A stretch of 64,000 nucleotides of DNA from Rhizodiscina lignyota (lineage: Eukaryota > Ascomycota > Dothideomycetes > Aulographales > Rhizodiscinaceae), in assembly GCA_010015805.1 (NCBI GenBank), contig ML978125.1:930001-994000 (forward strand), read 5' to 3'. The translations under genes and the position numbers were made by a program. The notes below the pieces were generated by a model that searched no databases, was not told the origin of the DNA, and worked only from the letters and a program-made list of their open reading frames with translations. Shown piece by piece: positions 11,364 to 22,383 of this stretch; the first letter of the stretch is position 1; each line of letters begins with the position of its first letter.

Positions 11364-12565
11364 ATGACGACGTTAACACCAGCATCTGCGGTACGTTCTA
11401 CTCAATCTGCACCGAAACGCAAGGATTTCGGCATGGTGGAGAGTTTTGATATTGACATCCCGCAGCAAGCGATAGCGCGACTTCGAGCATATTGCCCACC
11501 ACCGACACATTATTATAGTCTTCCGTTGTCGAGGAGAGCGGCTGTATTAATTCTCTTGTTTGCGGACCGATATGGGGATTTGAGAGTTGTGCTTACGATG
11601 AGGGCGAATACGTTGAAGTCATGTGGGTCTTCTCCCAATTGACCACGGAATTATATGCTTATGCAATTTAGACGCTGGCCAAGCTGCGCTTCCTGGGGGT
11701 AAGCAGTTTATTCTTCAATCGTTCGTATAATTTCGGGGAAATGATCCTAAGTAGAGTCACAGGCAAGGCGGACAGCTTGTCGGAGACTGCGTTCCAGACA
11801 GCCAGACGAGAAGCATACGAGGAGATTGGATTACCACTGGAAGACAGCAAGATGCCACCACCATTCCGGGTTGAGCATCTGTGCCAGCTGCCTATGAATC
11901 TTGCCCGAACCGAGCTGGGCGTTCGACCAACGGTTGCATTTATATCGAGTACCAATAGTACACAATCTGGGTCCACAGGTACGACAGAGACCAATGGCCG
12001 TGCACCATCCGTTGAGGAGGCATTAATACCAAGACTCGATGCCAAGGAAGTAGCCGCTGTGTTCTCTGCTCCGTTTCACAACTTCTTAAGAGCAACGGAT
12101 GAAAAGCGAGGCCATATCCACACGACAGCAAGCGCGTCACCTCCGGATGGAGCCGGCGTCGAAGCTGCTGGATTTCCATCGGGCTGGTATAAAGGCACTT
12201 GGACAGATTGGCACGAAAGCCGATGGAGGATGCACAACTTCTACGTGCCGGTAGCCGGACAGACCGTAACTCGCCCTCCGCCCGAGCAAATGGTGTCGCC
12301 GTTGCCGTATCGAGATCGCTCTCCATCTACGGGTGACGATCCATTAGCAGGACTGAGCAGATTCAGAGTGTTCGGCATGACGGCGCGGATAATGGTAGAC
12401 GCAGCTCGCGTCGCATACGGAGAGGATCCGGAGTTCGAGCACAACTCGCATTTTGGCGATGAAGAGATGATCGAGCGACTTATGAGGATGGGACGACTGG
12501 GGCCAATTCGAAGGAGGAGCGACGAGATCACAAAGGAGGATATGGTAGCAGCTTCAAAGCTCTAG
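11364..12565 (+). CDS. PCD1: Nudix hydrolase, CoA diphosphatase type
   Basis: Three exons: 11364-11622, 11672-11698, 11763-12565; 362 residues. Splicing through a 27-nt microexon gives AGQAALPGGKADS followed by the Nudix box. The box spans the exon 2/3 junction: G-G-K-A-D-S, a glutamate, then REAYEEIG. The GQ...LPGGK lead-in is typical of the NUDT7/PCD1 subfamily, which hydrolyses CoA and acyl-CoA in peroxisomes to phosphopantetheine and 3',5'-ADP. The protein ends AASKL; SKL is a canonical peroxisomal PTS1, which agrees with PCD1. The C-terminal half carries a WHESRWRMHNFYV segment usual in fungal orthologues. The gene symbol is inferred from family and PTS1. Confidence 0.88.
11672..11698 (+). 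other. 27-nt microexon of the Nudix gene
   Basis: Flanked by TTTAG upstream and GTAAGC downstream. It supplies 2+24+1 bases and encodes the GQAALPGG lead-in of the Nudix box. Skipping it would keep the reading frame (27 nt) but delete the start of the catalytic motif. Confidence 0.8.
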
Positions 12566-15150
12566 ACTTGAATGCACATAAGCTGACCCAAATGGGTGTT
12601 AAGAGTACAAGCGTAACGACAACGGAAATAGAGGCCGTTACTCCAGCTTCAGCCGCTGCAGCTGTGGAGCGGCACAAGAAGGCTGAGCAATGCACAGAAC
12701 CGCAGCCGAAGAAAAGACGTCTTCTGAGACGCAGGTACGCGGGAAATTGAGGCCCAACTCGTGCAATGATAACATGTTACCTGCAATGTCAATGTACACG
12801 CAGTGTAATGGAAATGGGGGAAGAGGTGTTCTCTCGCCTGCGAGGTTCATTTTTCCTTCTTCCTCCTGTGACACAACGCAACCGTTACGTGTAACCGTAG
12901 GCGAAGCAGATGTGTGAGGCTGAACCGTGGGCCGCGTTAAGCCGATGGGCCGGCATCAGGTCTGGCGCAATTGCCACGAGGAGGCACTGGGGAATGGCCC
13001 ACAGAATGCAGAAGAAGCAAAATGGAAGGATCGTGGCTTAACGGCCTCGCGATCCCATACGAAGAGGAACCACTGAACGATCGAACAGACAATGACGATG
13101 GAAGAGAGGGCGCCAATGGCGCTACAAGCGAACTGTGCCGCTAAGTGATAGGATATTAAGGACGAATCAATTGTAGTTACGAGGACCAGGTCTTGATAAC
13201 GATGAATTCGTGCCGCCATTTGACGGACGGCACAGTTGGTCAGGTGGAAATTTCAACTACAATGCCCCCACCGGAGAGAACAGTTGGTGTCGACGTGCAT
13301 GCAGTAACGTCTGCGCCAGATGCGCCACAAATGTGAGAATGCTTGAATCAACGGAAAGGTGCACGAGTCTGCCGGGACGTTTGAATTAAAGGCAGTGTAA
13401 TCGTGCACCTGTCATTCGCAGAGCGCAGACAATGGCACACGTTGTGATCCCGTGAACTGTATATAAAACACAGAGGCGTTAATGAGGCAATATCGTGTGA
13501 ACGAGATGCGCAACATGGATATGTTATACCTAGAGTCGCATCCTTCGTGATCTGCTTGCTTGGAGTGGAGGAATCAAAGCCAAGCGAGAGACACGACAAC
13601 CCGGGGTCCCGGTCAGGGGCCGGAAAAGAACTCAGAGTCTGTGAGCTTGTGACAGGGCAAACATGGTGAGTGTTGCCACCGAGGGAGTGGAAAATCACCG
13701 TCAAGGTCAAGGTCAAGGTCAGACACGAGAGCAACGGTTTTGCTGTAATATGCAGGGGCGGTGAGGAGAGAGTTCGAAACTCTCCGGCCACGTTGTTGAT
13801 TCGCCACTCGACTCGATGCCGTCTCCAGATGCCAAATGTGCGACGTAGACGGCACAGCGGAAGACTCACATCGAGAGTGGTGACTTGGCAGCTGCAAAGG
13901 AAGTCACTCGAGCAGGAGGTTCAACGCCAGTCAGCGTAAGCGCGCTAGCTATCAGCACGGTCGTTTGAGGCTGTGGTCCAAATAGGCAGTGGTGACAGAC
14001 GGTCACACTCTCGCGGCTTCTAAGCGTCCGGCCCAGCAGCCGGGGAATTGAACAGTTCCAGTCAAGATCTTCTTCCTAGGCACGGAAGCGGGATAGGTGC
14101 GTCTGCCCTGACCAAGTCGTGTATCGCGCAGCGACGCGGCTCTAATCTCTATCGGTTCCTGAGCGTGGGTTCTGCGCCAATTCGCCGGGCGTGAACGCGA
14201 GTCGAGCAGTGCCGTGGTGCTGTGCAGCAAGCGTGCAGGCACGATGCATAGAGGCCGCAGAAGGCGGCACGCACAGGCTCGTCCGTCCATTTCGCTGGGG
14301 TTTCGAAGACCAGCGTCCCCAGCGCTCGAAGGGCGCAGGCCCTGGTTAAATGTTTGTTCAGCATTGCTCTGCACTTCCTTTTCCCACGTCGCCGCCAGCG
14401 AACCCACTCGCGATCCATGGGAACGGCAGGGGAGCCGGGTCGGAGCGCGCAAAGCGCAAGTGAAACGTCCATGCGGCGTGGCCACTCGTGGTATTTTCGC
14501 GAGCGACGCCGCTCACTGGCTGCGTCCTCGAAGTGCTGAGCGGCTTCGCCCATGTTTCAGGCACAGAGAGGGCTCAAAGCTCCCTCTGATCCGCGCGGTC
14601 CGGCCACTGAGACGGGGAGAGGCGTGGCACTGACAGCACAGTGCTGATGGGCATCACCAAAATTAGCGCCTCGTCGTCCACAAGAGTAAGACCTCGCCCA
14701 TTGCGTGGTAGGGACGGGGTTGATATTGCTTCTCCCACGAGGCCCGTGCCGCGCCAGCGAGGAGTGCAGAGGTGCGGGCGAATGACGGATCGGCGTTGCG
14801 ATGCAGAGTGCGCCAGCAAGCCCGCAGTGATCACCTTGGGCAGGCTGCGCGCTCTTGCTGGCCGAGAGCAATTGTGCGAAAAGAAATTCCTCTCACACGC
14901 TGCCGGATGCGCCAAATAGTGCCAGCCCTGCAAGGAACACGCAAGGACGGCTATCCTCAGCAGAGCGACGGGCTGTATAGAAACGTCGAACCTTCCCTCG
15001 CTCGCCGCCGTCACTTCTGCTCGCGGCCTCGACGTGCCCGGCACCAACATGGCCTGATGTCGATGCCTTCCTGACAGCACATCCATCCGCTAACACTCCT
15101 TCTTTTCTTCCTTACCAGCAATCATTGACTCTCTCTCCCTTGTCCGTACC
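12566..15150. other. Gene-poor stretch, partly GC-rich
   Basis: 2.6 kb without a supported gene. From about 14000 to 15100 it is GC-rich and carries long overlapping open frames in several frames on both strands, as expected by chance in GC-rich DNA. None has domains or splice signals that agree. It should contain the promoter and leader of the gene starting at 15151. A short GTCAAG array lies at 13700-13721. Confidence 0.5.
13700..13721 (+). repeat. GTCAAG tandem hexamer array
   Basis: About 3.5 perfect copies of GTCAAG (GGTCAA in another register). The same unit is repeated at 36051-36075 in this window. AGGTCA-type half sites can be bound by zinc-finger regulators, but no function is shown here. 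Confidence 0.8.
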
Positions 15151-17067
15151 ATGCCGGCCATGGTCTTCTTCCACCACCAGACGCCCACCGCGTCGACCCT
15201 CCCTCCGCCCTCCGATCCCTGGAAGCGCGAGGCCACAGCAGCTATGAAGAAGCACCATTCCGGCTATACAATTTCCAAGCCGACGCTCACCGAGGCCGAG
15301 TTCGCTGAGCTGCCTCCGTCGATTCAGTAGGTGCATTTCGTTTGATTTGTGTCTGGCGAGCACTTAAACTGCATTTATCCATCGGCTGCCTATCCTTCCA
15401 CCATCCCTTGACGTCGCTTTCCCCTCGCAGCAAGACGCAGCAATGCTATAGCCCGACTGGCGACGGACTCCTGGTCCAAGCCTCCGGCGAGTCGACCGTC
15501 AGCGGTCGCTAACTCGTTTGCGGATGGACCTTGCATTGGGAAGAAAAGGTCCCCGTCATGCATTGGCGCGAAACTGTCTCCCGCATGTCGAACCTACCTA
15601 CAAACGCATGCCCCTCCTCGCAGCTCGTCACCTCGCTTCACCTCACTTCTTCCTCTCGCACCTTTTAACTAACCTGCCATCCCCAGACGAAAGTATTTCT
15701 CTTCCGTCGAGCGTCTGCGAATTGCCGAGCATACCGCGTCTGTGCTTTCGCGAACTCGCCCAATCGAGCAACCAGCAAGGAGTGTCCGGCATTCGAAGAG
15801 CATTCCGTCTAGCCTCGATCAGGTCGCCCGCTCCAATTCCAAAAAACGTCGCCGGCTGCGAAAGCCCGAGGCCGCACTCTACGATCAATTGGTGTCCCAA
15901 AACGAGGCTCAATGGTTTCTTAACCTGCCGGAGAAGGTCCGCCGGCAACAATTCTCAAGAGAGGAGCAGATCTTGTTCGCCAGCCGATGCGACTCGCTTG
16001 CGCTGGACAGCACGGACGAAGCATCCCCTTCTGTCCCATCTGTACCATTCCAGAACGAGCTACCACCCCCTCGAACGCCAGTAAGGCCCAAGACTTCCTC
16101 ATCGCTTGGGACGACCTGTTTCGAACAGAGCCCCGTTCCAATTGTTGAGGAGGCAGTCTCTATAAAATACTTCAGGCCTGACGACATGGCATCCTGCTTC
16201 GATCCCTCCTTTACCAAAAGATCCCGCAGGCCGTCAACAAGGCGCACTCGTTCCATGAGCGGCGTAAGCACTCGACACTCCACGTCTTCTGTGCCTCCCC
16301 TGCTCCCCTCACCGTTCATGCATCAGGCTGGATCGGCGCATAAACGCGCCATTTCCTCTGCCCCACGAGCTTCCGAAAGCTCTGCGTCAGCGTTCGACCC
16401 AAATGCTGTACACTATAGCGACCCAGAAGCACGGATGAAGCTCCGAATGTATCTCGGTTCGCCTCAGAAGTTTGACGAGGCCTTGGAGTTTGGTTTTCCG
16501 TCCGGCGAGCAGGCTGAGGTGCCACTGACCGCTGACCGCAGCGTTCACTTCCTCGCTCCGCTCACACTTACCCACGACTTTCAGTCATTTCTGAATGATG
16601 ACTGGCTGTCCTTTCTGGATTCAGACGAAGAACTTGACGATGACGATGAGGTCGAGAGGGAGTCACTCCCAGACGCAGAGAGTCCTGTGACACCCGGCGA
16701 ATCTGACGAGATGTTTCGAAACTCGCCAAGAGTCCCATCACAGATGGCTTCGGTGGAGTCTGGTCCCTCTGCTCCACGTCCATCATCCAGCTACAAGCAG
16801 AAAACAGACGTGTTCGGCCACTCTGTATCAGGTAGCCGTGAGATGACTCTTCGCATGACGTTGACTCGACCCGACCTTCGTGCGAATGAGGTGGAGCTCT
16901 ATGGATGGCAAGGAAAGCCGAAAGATGATCCGCTCGCACTAGAAGAGCTGCCAATATCCGACGACATGAATGGAGGGCAAAGTCCATTTACCACCAAGCC
17001 GAACCGCAAGTCTGGACGCATGAGCATGAAGCAATTCTTGAACAAGGTCAGGAAAGAGCGCCGATAA
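15151..17067 (+). CDS. Conserved fungal protein of unknown function
   Basis: Two exons: 15151-15326 and 15687-17067; 518 residues. Exon 1 has WKREATAAMKKHHSGYTI and ends in ELPPSIQ. Splicing joins it to RKYFSSVERLRIAEH with a perfect CTAAC branch site near 15671, giving a continuous domain. A second conserved-looking block is WFLNLPEKVRRQQFSREEQ (about residues 125-145). The rest is low complexity: Ser/Pro-rich, an acidic DSDEELDDDDEVE tract near 365, and a basic C-terminus. There are no membrane segments. I recognise it as a protein found across filamentous ascomycetes without a known role. The second ATG at 15160 has a better context (GGCCATGG) and may be the true start. An alternative acceptor at 15430 would give a short product. 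Confidence 0.8.
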
Positions 17068-17942
17068 GCGCTTCCCTAGGTAGTCGTACTTTTCCATTTT
17101 GCATGACTTTAGCGCCCGTTGCCATTTCCTTTTTGCTGTTTTTTAGCGGGAGTTCCGGGATAAAAAATCTCTGTGCATTATAGGTGGGATACGAGACTAC
17201 CAGGAGTCTTAGGCGCATGAAGCCAGGATAAGAGTCCATGGCGCTTCGCTTTGCTTTTCGCCGCTGCATTGACAGAGTATGGGGAATAAGAAGGGGAGTA
17301 GCTACAGTAGCTGCACACGCGGGGGACTATCTGTGTTTTATCTACATTGTAATTGCTGCTGAGGAGATACTGGGGGGGATCTAGTCACCGCTTCTTTCAT
17401 TGCTTCACATATGTACCTCGATGTACAAAGAGTAGAGGGGCTGCAATGCCCCATATGCACATGAGCCCTGAGGCTCTACTGCGCTGTCCAGGAGGCGGAT
17501 ACAGCCAATTTGGCCAAATGCAATCACCTCAATAAAACCTCATTTTAACCTGAACGTGTTCATTCGGCAGATCCACGAGAGTGCCCTGGCATGTCGCATG
17601 AATCGCCCGAGTCGCTGCTCCTTGCAGCTGCGTTAGCGGCGTCCCAAACAACACAGCTGTTTTGGATCTCCGTACGCATCACCACCCACGTCTCCCGTAC
17701 AAAGTTCTCCTTCCTGCCTCCTTCCTTGTCACGATCCTTGATGCTGACTTAGCTCTTTTTCTTTTCTCTTGACAACACACGCGCCAGGCAGCAGCAACTT
17801 CACTGTTTACACTCCCGTCCGCTTGAGATCAACAACGCGTCTTTAGCTCCCTTCGGAGAGATTCGCTCGCGCCCTCTCTAAAGCTCACAACAGCTCAGCT
17901 TCGGGACGCGACGCGCACTCACCGCACCACCAACAAGCAAAC
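17068..17942. other. Intergenic region
   Basis: 875 bases between two plus-strand genes: 3' UTR of the first and promoter of the NTF2-like gene. Pyrimidine-rich from about 17690 to 17870, as in many fungal promoters. No gene seen. Confidence 0.55.
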
Positions 17943-19665
17943 ATGTCGCTCCTTTCCATCTACCAGCAGTTTCTGCGCACCCCAAATACCTCCGTCCTCG
18001 CCGACAATGCCGCGATATACTACATACCAACTCTCACTACCATCAATGAGCCAGCGGCGATCATTAGACACCTCCAGGCGCAAGGCAGGCAATTGAAGAA
18101 GAAGAGCGAGACGGCACTCGACGCGATAGAAGGCGCAAGTGGCCTGCATCTGGACACGGAGACCACCATCGAATTCATATCTGGTGGAGGAGCATATCTG
18201 CCTGGGCTGGATGATAATTTCATTGCGGACAAGATCGTCACGCTTCCTCTGGTAAGCCTGGCTTCAGCAGTTCTATCGGGACGTACAATTGACAACTTAT
18301 AACCAGTCTCACGCTGTCCATTTCGACGAACATCAGAAGATTTCCCACATACGCATCTCCTGGGATCAAGGCTCGCTTCTCAAGCAGATCGATGTTATCG
18401 GCGCGCGTGGCCGCAATTGGCCCCTTCGTGATGGCAAAGACCAGGCGCGTCTAATTGCTTCCAATAGCTCTGCACCCGTCGAGCAAGCACCTATCGCATC
18501 GCGACGGACCACAACTAGCGAGCCAGACAGTCGCGGACGCTCGCGCGGCAGCACTTCGACGAGTGCGACTGGAGATCCACACGCCAGCCTGTCACTCTTC
18601 GCACCGCGTCAGGATGATGATGGGGGTTCATTCTCGCCCACCAGCGGAGCGTCCGTCGCGACTCGCGTGTCTGCAAGGCCCCCAACACGCGATCTAACCG
18701 ATCTTCTCGCGGAAGACGCGCCTTCCCCTGCCTCTACCATCCAAAACCCGTCTCCGAAGAAGAATGGCAACCACGCAAGAGCTGGTGCAGGGAAGAACTA
18801 CCATCCTGTGCGCTTATTCGATGAGAACGACGAGCGTCCGGTGTCTCCTGAGAAGGTTGTCAAGCCCAACTCGAAGAAGTACCAACACTTCGAATTCGGT
18901 CAAGGCGAGGAGGCACCACCCGAGAACCCTGCTGTTCTTGCCGCTCTCGAAGAAAGGAACAGGAAGCATGCGAGCCAGTGGGCCTTTGAAGACTTCGTGA
19001 CGCCGGACAAAGTCAAGCCCAAGCTTCGCACGCAGGATATGCGAACGTTCGGATGGAGCGACGATGAGGAGGATGGTGAGACTTCTCCCATCCATCGTGA
19101 AGTCGTGCATCAGCCTCGCCCAGACGCAAAACCTCACTTTGAATTCGCGGATGACGGAACACCAATCGCCGAGCGTAAGCAAACCGCGACGAAGCTACAC
19201 AAGGGGAGTCTAGGATTGTACAAGGACCATATCTTGGGCGACGACGATGCGGAAGACCCTAATCTCGTGAAGAAGCCACTGTCAACCGTCACCAACATCA
19301 AGAATCAAGACCGCCATCGTGACTTCGACAGCCAATTCGAAATGACGGACGCGAGCCCGGTCGGCAAAGCTCGCGTTGACACCAGCGCTGGCGGAAACAA
19401 GGCAAAAGGCAATAGCAAGCCGAACGACAACCAGAAGAAAGTGCTCAATGGAATGAGTGCGAATTGGGGCATGTACGACAACTCGCCAGACAGCAGCTCG
19501 AAGGAGTCAAAGGAGAAGGAGAACCGCGGCATCAAGGCAGGCGGTAACGGCATGGGCGGGCGCAAGGGCGCGACACGACACTGGGGAATTGGAGACTCTG
19601 ATGAGGAAGACGCAGCACCGGCTAAGCAACAGCCTGCTGCCAACAAGACCTTCTGGGACTTTTGA
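17943..19665 (+). CDS. NTF2-like domain protein, conserved in filamentous fungi
   Basis: Two exons: 17943-18251 and 18307-19665; 555 residues, phase-0 junction. The first 150 residues look like an NTF2-like cone fold. A helix (LLSIYQQFLRTPNTSVL) leads into strands (YYIPTLTTI, TTIEFISGG), and exon 2 continues with VHFDEHQKISHIRISWDQGSLLKQID, the long curved strands of that fold. The remainder is disordered, Ser/Asp-rich and basic, with a repeated 'H-F-E-F' motif (YQHFEFGQG and PHFEFADDG) and a C-terminus RHWGIGDSDEED...FWDF. No catalytic residues are apparent. It is likely a protein- or RNA-interaction factor, but the role is unknown. Confidence 0.75.
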
Positions 19666-20339
19666 GCATGGGACTTGGGCGAGGTCGATTTGCGAGCGAA
19701 AAAAGCTTTCTCATGACATCCATGCGTTCTACGGCCGCGAAGAGGAAGGGGGATTCTGCGATGACGAACGACATGTCCGCCTGAATGGCTTCATGGTTCA
19801 TGTTTATGCCTTTCCCTTTCCTTTTTTCTTGTTTCTTGTGATTCACTAATCCTGGATGCGTTACCGCTCCCTTGGAAAGTCTTCTTCCTTTGGTACTTGG
19901 AGGGTCTAGCGTGTCTTTCTCCTTTTTCTTCCCTGTATAAGTATCCCGTATAGCTAGCTAGCTAGATAGCATCAGGTGCTCAAATACATCGTGTCTCGTA
20001 GACTTAACACTTCCATTCCATATTTCTCCAAGTCCGTCAGGTGCATCTCTTCTCAATCGGCTGATTACAATCACACAGTTTGAACGGGTTGGGGGTTTCA
20101 ACAACGGGCTTGGGACTTGGTGAAAAGGTTAAATCATGTTGTCCACGGCCACAGTTTACATCGCCGAGCCCATTGGCATCAGTTCACTATTGCTCCGGTT
20201 CCCACACCTTAAACTCTATTCCGAACTGCATGCTATCATCGATCTCGAAGCGGTTGGAGGCTTCCTCAACGAGCACGCGACCTTTCGTGCACACATGATT
20301 GTGTTTGCCATAGCTGGTATTTACCAAGTCAGGGACTAT

Positions 20340-21155
20340 TGCACAAGTTCTCCAAATTCCTTCAAGTCAACCAAATATCCCTTGAGGCGGCATGTGTCGG
20401 AACTACAATTCGACACCATTGGAAGCCTCCTCATCGGCCTTGGAACCTACTACGCGGATCAAAGTCCATAGGCTATAGGGACTATTTCTGAAGCCAGACG
20501 CTGTAACAGGAGTTCAAGCAATTCCTCCAAGTCGCACAGGGATACTCTACTTCGACCTGTGCGTGAGCATAGTATAAGAGATAATGCGAAGTCTCCTCAC
20601 TGAACCTGAGACTTTGTAGGGAAATGGAAACTCATTGAGCGCAGACGGAATTGCTAAAGTTGAGTACAATAGTACGGATTGACCATGCTTCGATCACAGC
20701 TTTAACCGTCTCATCTTCGTGATGGGGCTCAGCGTATGCTGTGGAAGCAGCCCGTGAGCCTCTCTTCTTTGAGGTCTTGGATTTCTTTTTGGCGATTCAT
20801 CCTCGATCTCCTCAACTTCTTCGTCAGAAAGGTCCTTAGGATCCTCTTCGACGTCATCATCTGGCCCAGCAATATACTCAAAAGCCTCGTCATCAAGAAA
20901 AGCATCATCGGCATCTAAGATGTATTCATCCTCAGCATCGGATGCCTCAAGCTCGACACCGTTGCTCTAGGCGATGTCATTGGACCATGTGTCGAAATAA
21001 TGATTATAACTGTCTCGAGTCAGGTACAGTAGTGGAGGCTTGCTTGCTTTTCCAAGTCCTTTAGACATACCTCTATTAGGCCATGTTCGACCACGCTATT
21101 TGACGTCGGGAGAAGCCTCCTCATCACACTTGGACTTTGCGCAGAAATGTAATCA
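20340..21155 (-). repeat. Three diverged copies of a ~100-bp unit
   Basis: Segments near 20350-20450, 20518-20628 and 21045-21155 align by eye. Each has a C-AAGTC block at one end and, about 70 bases on, a GAAG(C/T)CTCCTCA block. The second and third also share CTTTG..(G/C)AGAAAT-like ends. On the minus strand they read as versions of a peptide with MRRL near the start and a DLEE or DLKE end; the middle copy has a stop. They look like remnants of one duplicated coding sequence. Confidence 0.45.
20735..20968 (-). pseudogene. Interrupted acidic coding fragment
   Basis: On the minus strand a frame reads VELEASDAEDEYILDAD and continues highly acidic for about 60 residues (DDEAFEYIAGPDDDVEED, then DLSDEEVEEIEDESP). 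At about 20786 the sensible continuation moves into another frame (KKSKTSKKRGSRAAS, then AEPHHEDETVKAVIE). This suggests a one-base deletion in the A-run. The strong codon-level bias to Asp/Glu followed by Lys/Ser argues for a formerly coding sequence. No start codon or domain is seen. Confidence 0.45.
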
Positions 21156-21201
21156 CTTTGTGTTCAAAGTGTGCTCATCCAATTTGTGGGTATCTCGCTG
21201 G

Positions 21202-21876
21202 CTACATGAATGCGTCTGCCGGAATCTGATCCTTCTTCTCGGCATATATGGCCGATGCCTTGTCCCAGTCCCAATCGCCCGCCTCCAAGCACATCACCGC
21301 ATATTCCTTTCTCATCCTTGTGGCCTCCATCACCCTCTTCACCATCTCCTCCCTCCGCATCTCTTCCTTCCTGTCCTCCTCCGGGTCACTATCCGGCATC
21401 TCCACGTCTTCCATCTCCTCCGCCTGTTTGGGGGCATCTGCTTCGATTGTGATCGGAGTCCCCGCGAAGTCGTAGCCACTTAGGTTGATAGTGGCGATGT
21501 AGTCGCTCTTGACGACCTGGATGGTGAGCGTGCCATTGTTGACAGTGTGACTTTGGATCTGGACCGGGGCGCCTTGCCGTCTCCCGTGTGATGTGTTGTG
21601 CTTTTGTTTCGATATTGTCGCGCGTCGCTCGATGAATGCGATCAGCGCGGCAACTCCGCCGTCCGGGTTGCTGGAGGCTTTGCTGTTCCTCCAACCCGAC
21701 ACGTGAAGTGTCCTTAGCGGTTGTTCCGCGTGACGGTCTGGTGCCGCGGACATTGAGACATCGCTACCTCGGTCGGTGCGTGCGTGTTTGTAGTTGTTGT
21801 ATTGGTAGGATCGAGGGGCGTCTTGATGGTCATATGGTGTTTGTTGGCTGGATCGCTTCATTGTGAAAGCAGCCAT
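21202..21876 (-). CDS. Short Mex67/NXF-like protein with TAP-C domain
   Basis: Single exon, 224 residues. The middle (about 75-150) resembles the N-terminal region of fungal Mex67: a GGVAALIAFIERRA helix, then basic residues, then TLTIQVVKSDYIATINLSGYD and FAGTPITIEA, the usual 'LNGY.FAGAPL.I' element. The C-terminus (about 168-224) matches the UBA-like TAP-C domain: VMEATRMRKEYAVMCLEAGD, WDWDKASAIYAEKKDQIP and ADAF. In full-length Mex67 these flank a leucine-rich repeat domain and an NTF2-like domain, both missing here. Mex67 carries mRNA through nuclear pores, and TAP-C binds FG nucleoporins. This protein could be a competitor, a specialised exporter or a derived duplicate. No membrane or signal sequence is present. 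Confidence 0.72.
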   Translation of the reverse strand: MAAFTMKRSSQQTPYDHQDAPRSYQYNNYKHARTDRGSDVSMSAAPDRHAEQPLRTLHVSGWRNSKASSNPDGGVAALIAFIERRATISKQKHNTSHGRRQGAPVQIQSHTVNNGTLTIQVVKSDYIATINLSGYDFAGTPITIEADAPKQAEEMEDVEMPDSDPEEDRKEEMRREEMVKRVMEATRMRKEYAVMCLEAGDWDWDKASAIYAEKKDQIPADAFM

Positions 21877-22383
21877 GATGGTGATGTTGTGTGTGTGTGT
21901 CGTTATCGAGAGTGTAGGGTAGTGTGGAGGTGTGCTTTAAGAGGTGTGCGTAGTCTTTGTGAAGCTTTCCCTGATGTGTATAAGTTGTGTACAAATGTTT
22001 GATGATAAATGGATGCTTTGAAGTTGTACTTCTCAAGCGATGTCTGAGTATTGTGTTGAGAAGAAGGAGAGGAAGAGACGGAAGCCTTTGTAGCTGACCC
22101 GCACACTGTGGGGAACTTTCATCAACGACGGGATCGCCAGAGTCTTGGCAGGGTCTCAGGCACCAGCCCTAGATCCGACCAATGACGACACCGTGCATTT
22201 AAAATCTCCGTCGCTCCCAACGCACAAGAGCGAAAACGTTGAAAAAACATCGCACAAACTTAATTTTTTAGTTTTTAATTCATCACTCATTATTGGATTG
22301 GCCAATGGCATGAGAGCTTTTGCATACAATCACGTCTGTACATCATTTCCAATTTCAGATATCCAGCGGTGACTGGATGTTAT
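21877..22383. other. Intergenic region
   Basis: About 500 bases between two minus-strand genes: promoter and leader of the Mex67-like gene and the 3' side of the RT gene. It contains a GTGTGTGTGT run near 21890 and an AT-rich patch near 22230-22290. No gene seen. Confidence 0.55.

Larger units (their letters stand above)
19666..21201. other. Intergenic region with decayed coding sequence
   Basis: 1.5 kb. The first 300 bases are the 3' UTR side of the NTF2-like gene, with a GCTAGCTAGCTAG run near 19953. From about 20100 to 21160 there are diverged repeats and an interrupted acidic frame on the minus strand (separate entries). No intact gene. Confidence 0.5.

Noticed and set aside
14003-15096. 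Several long overlapping open frames on both strands
   Set aside because: The region is GC-rich, which lengthens chance frames. None shows a domain, splice junction or consistent codon use.
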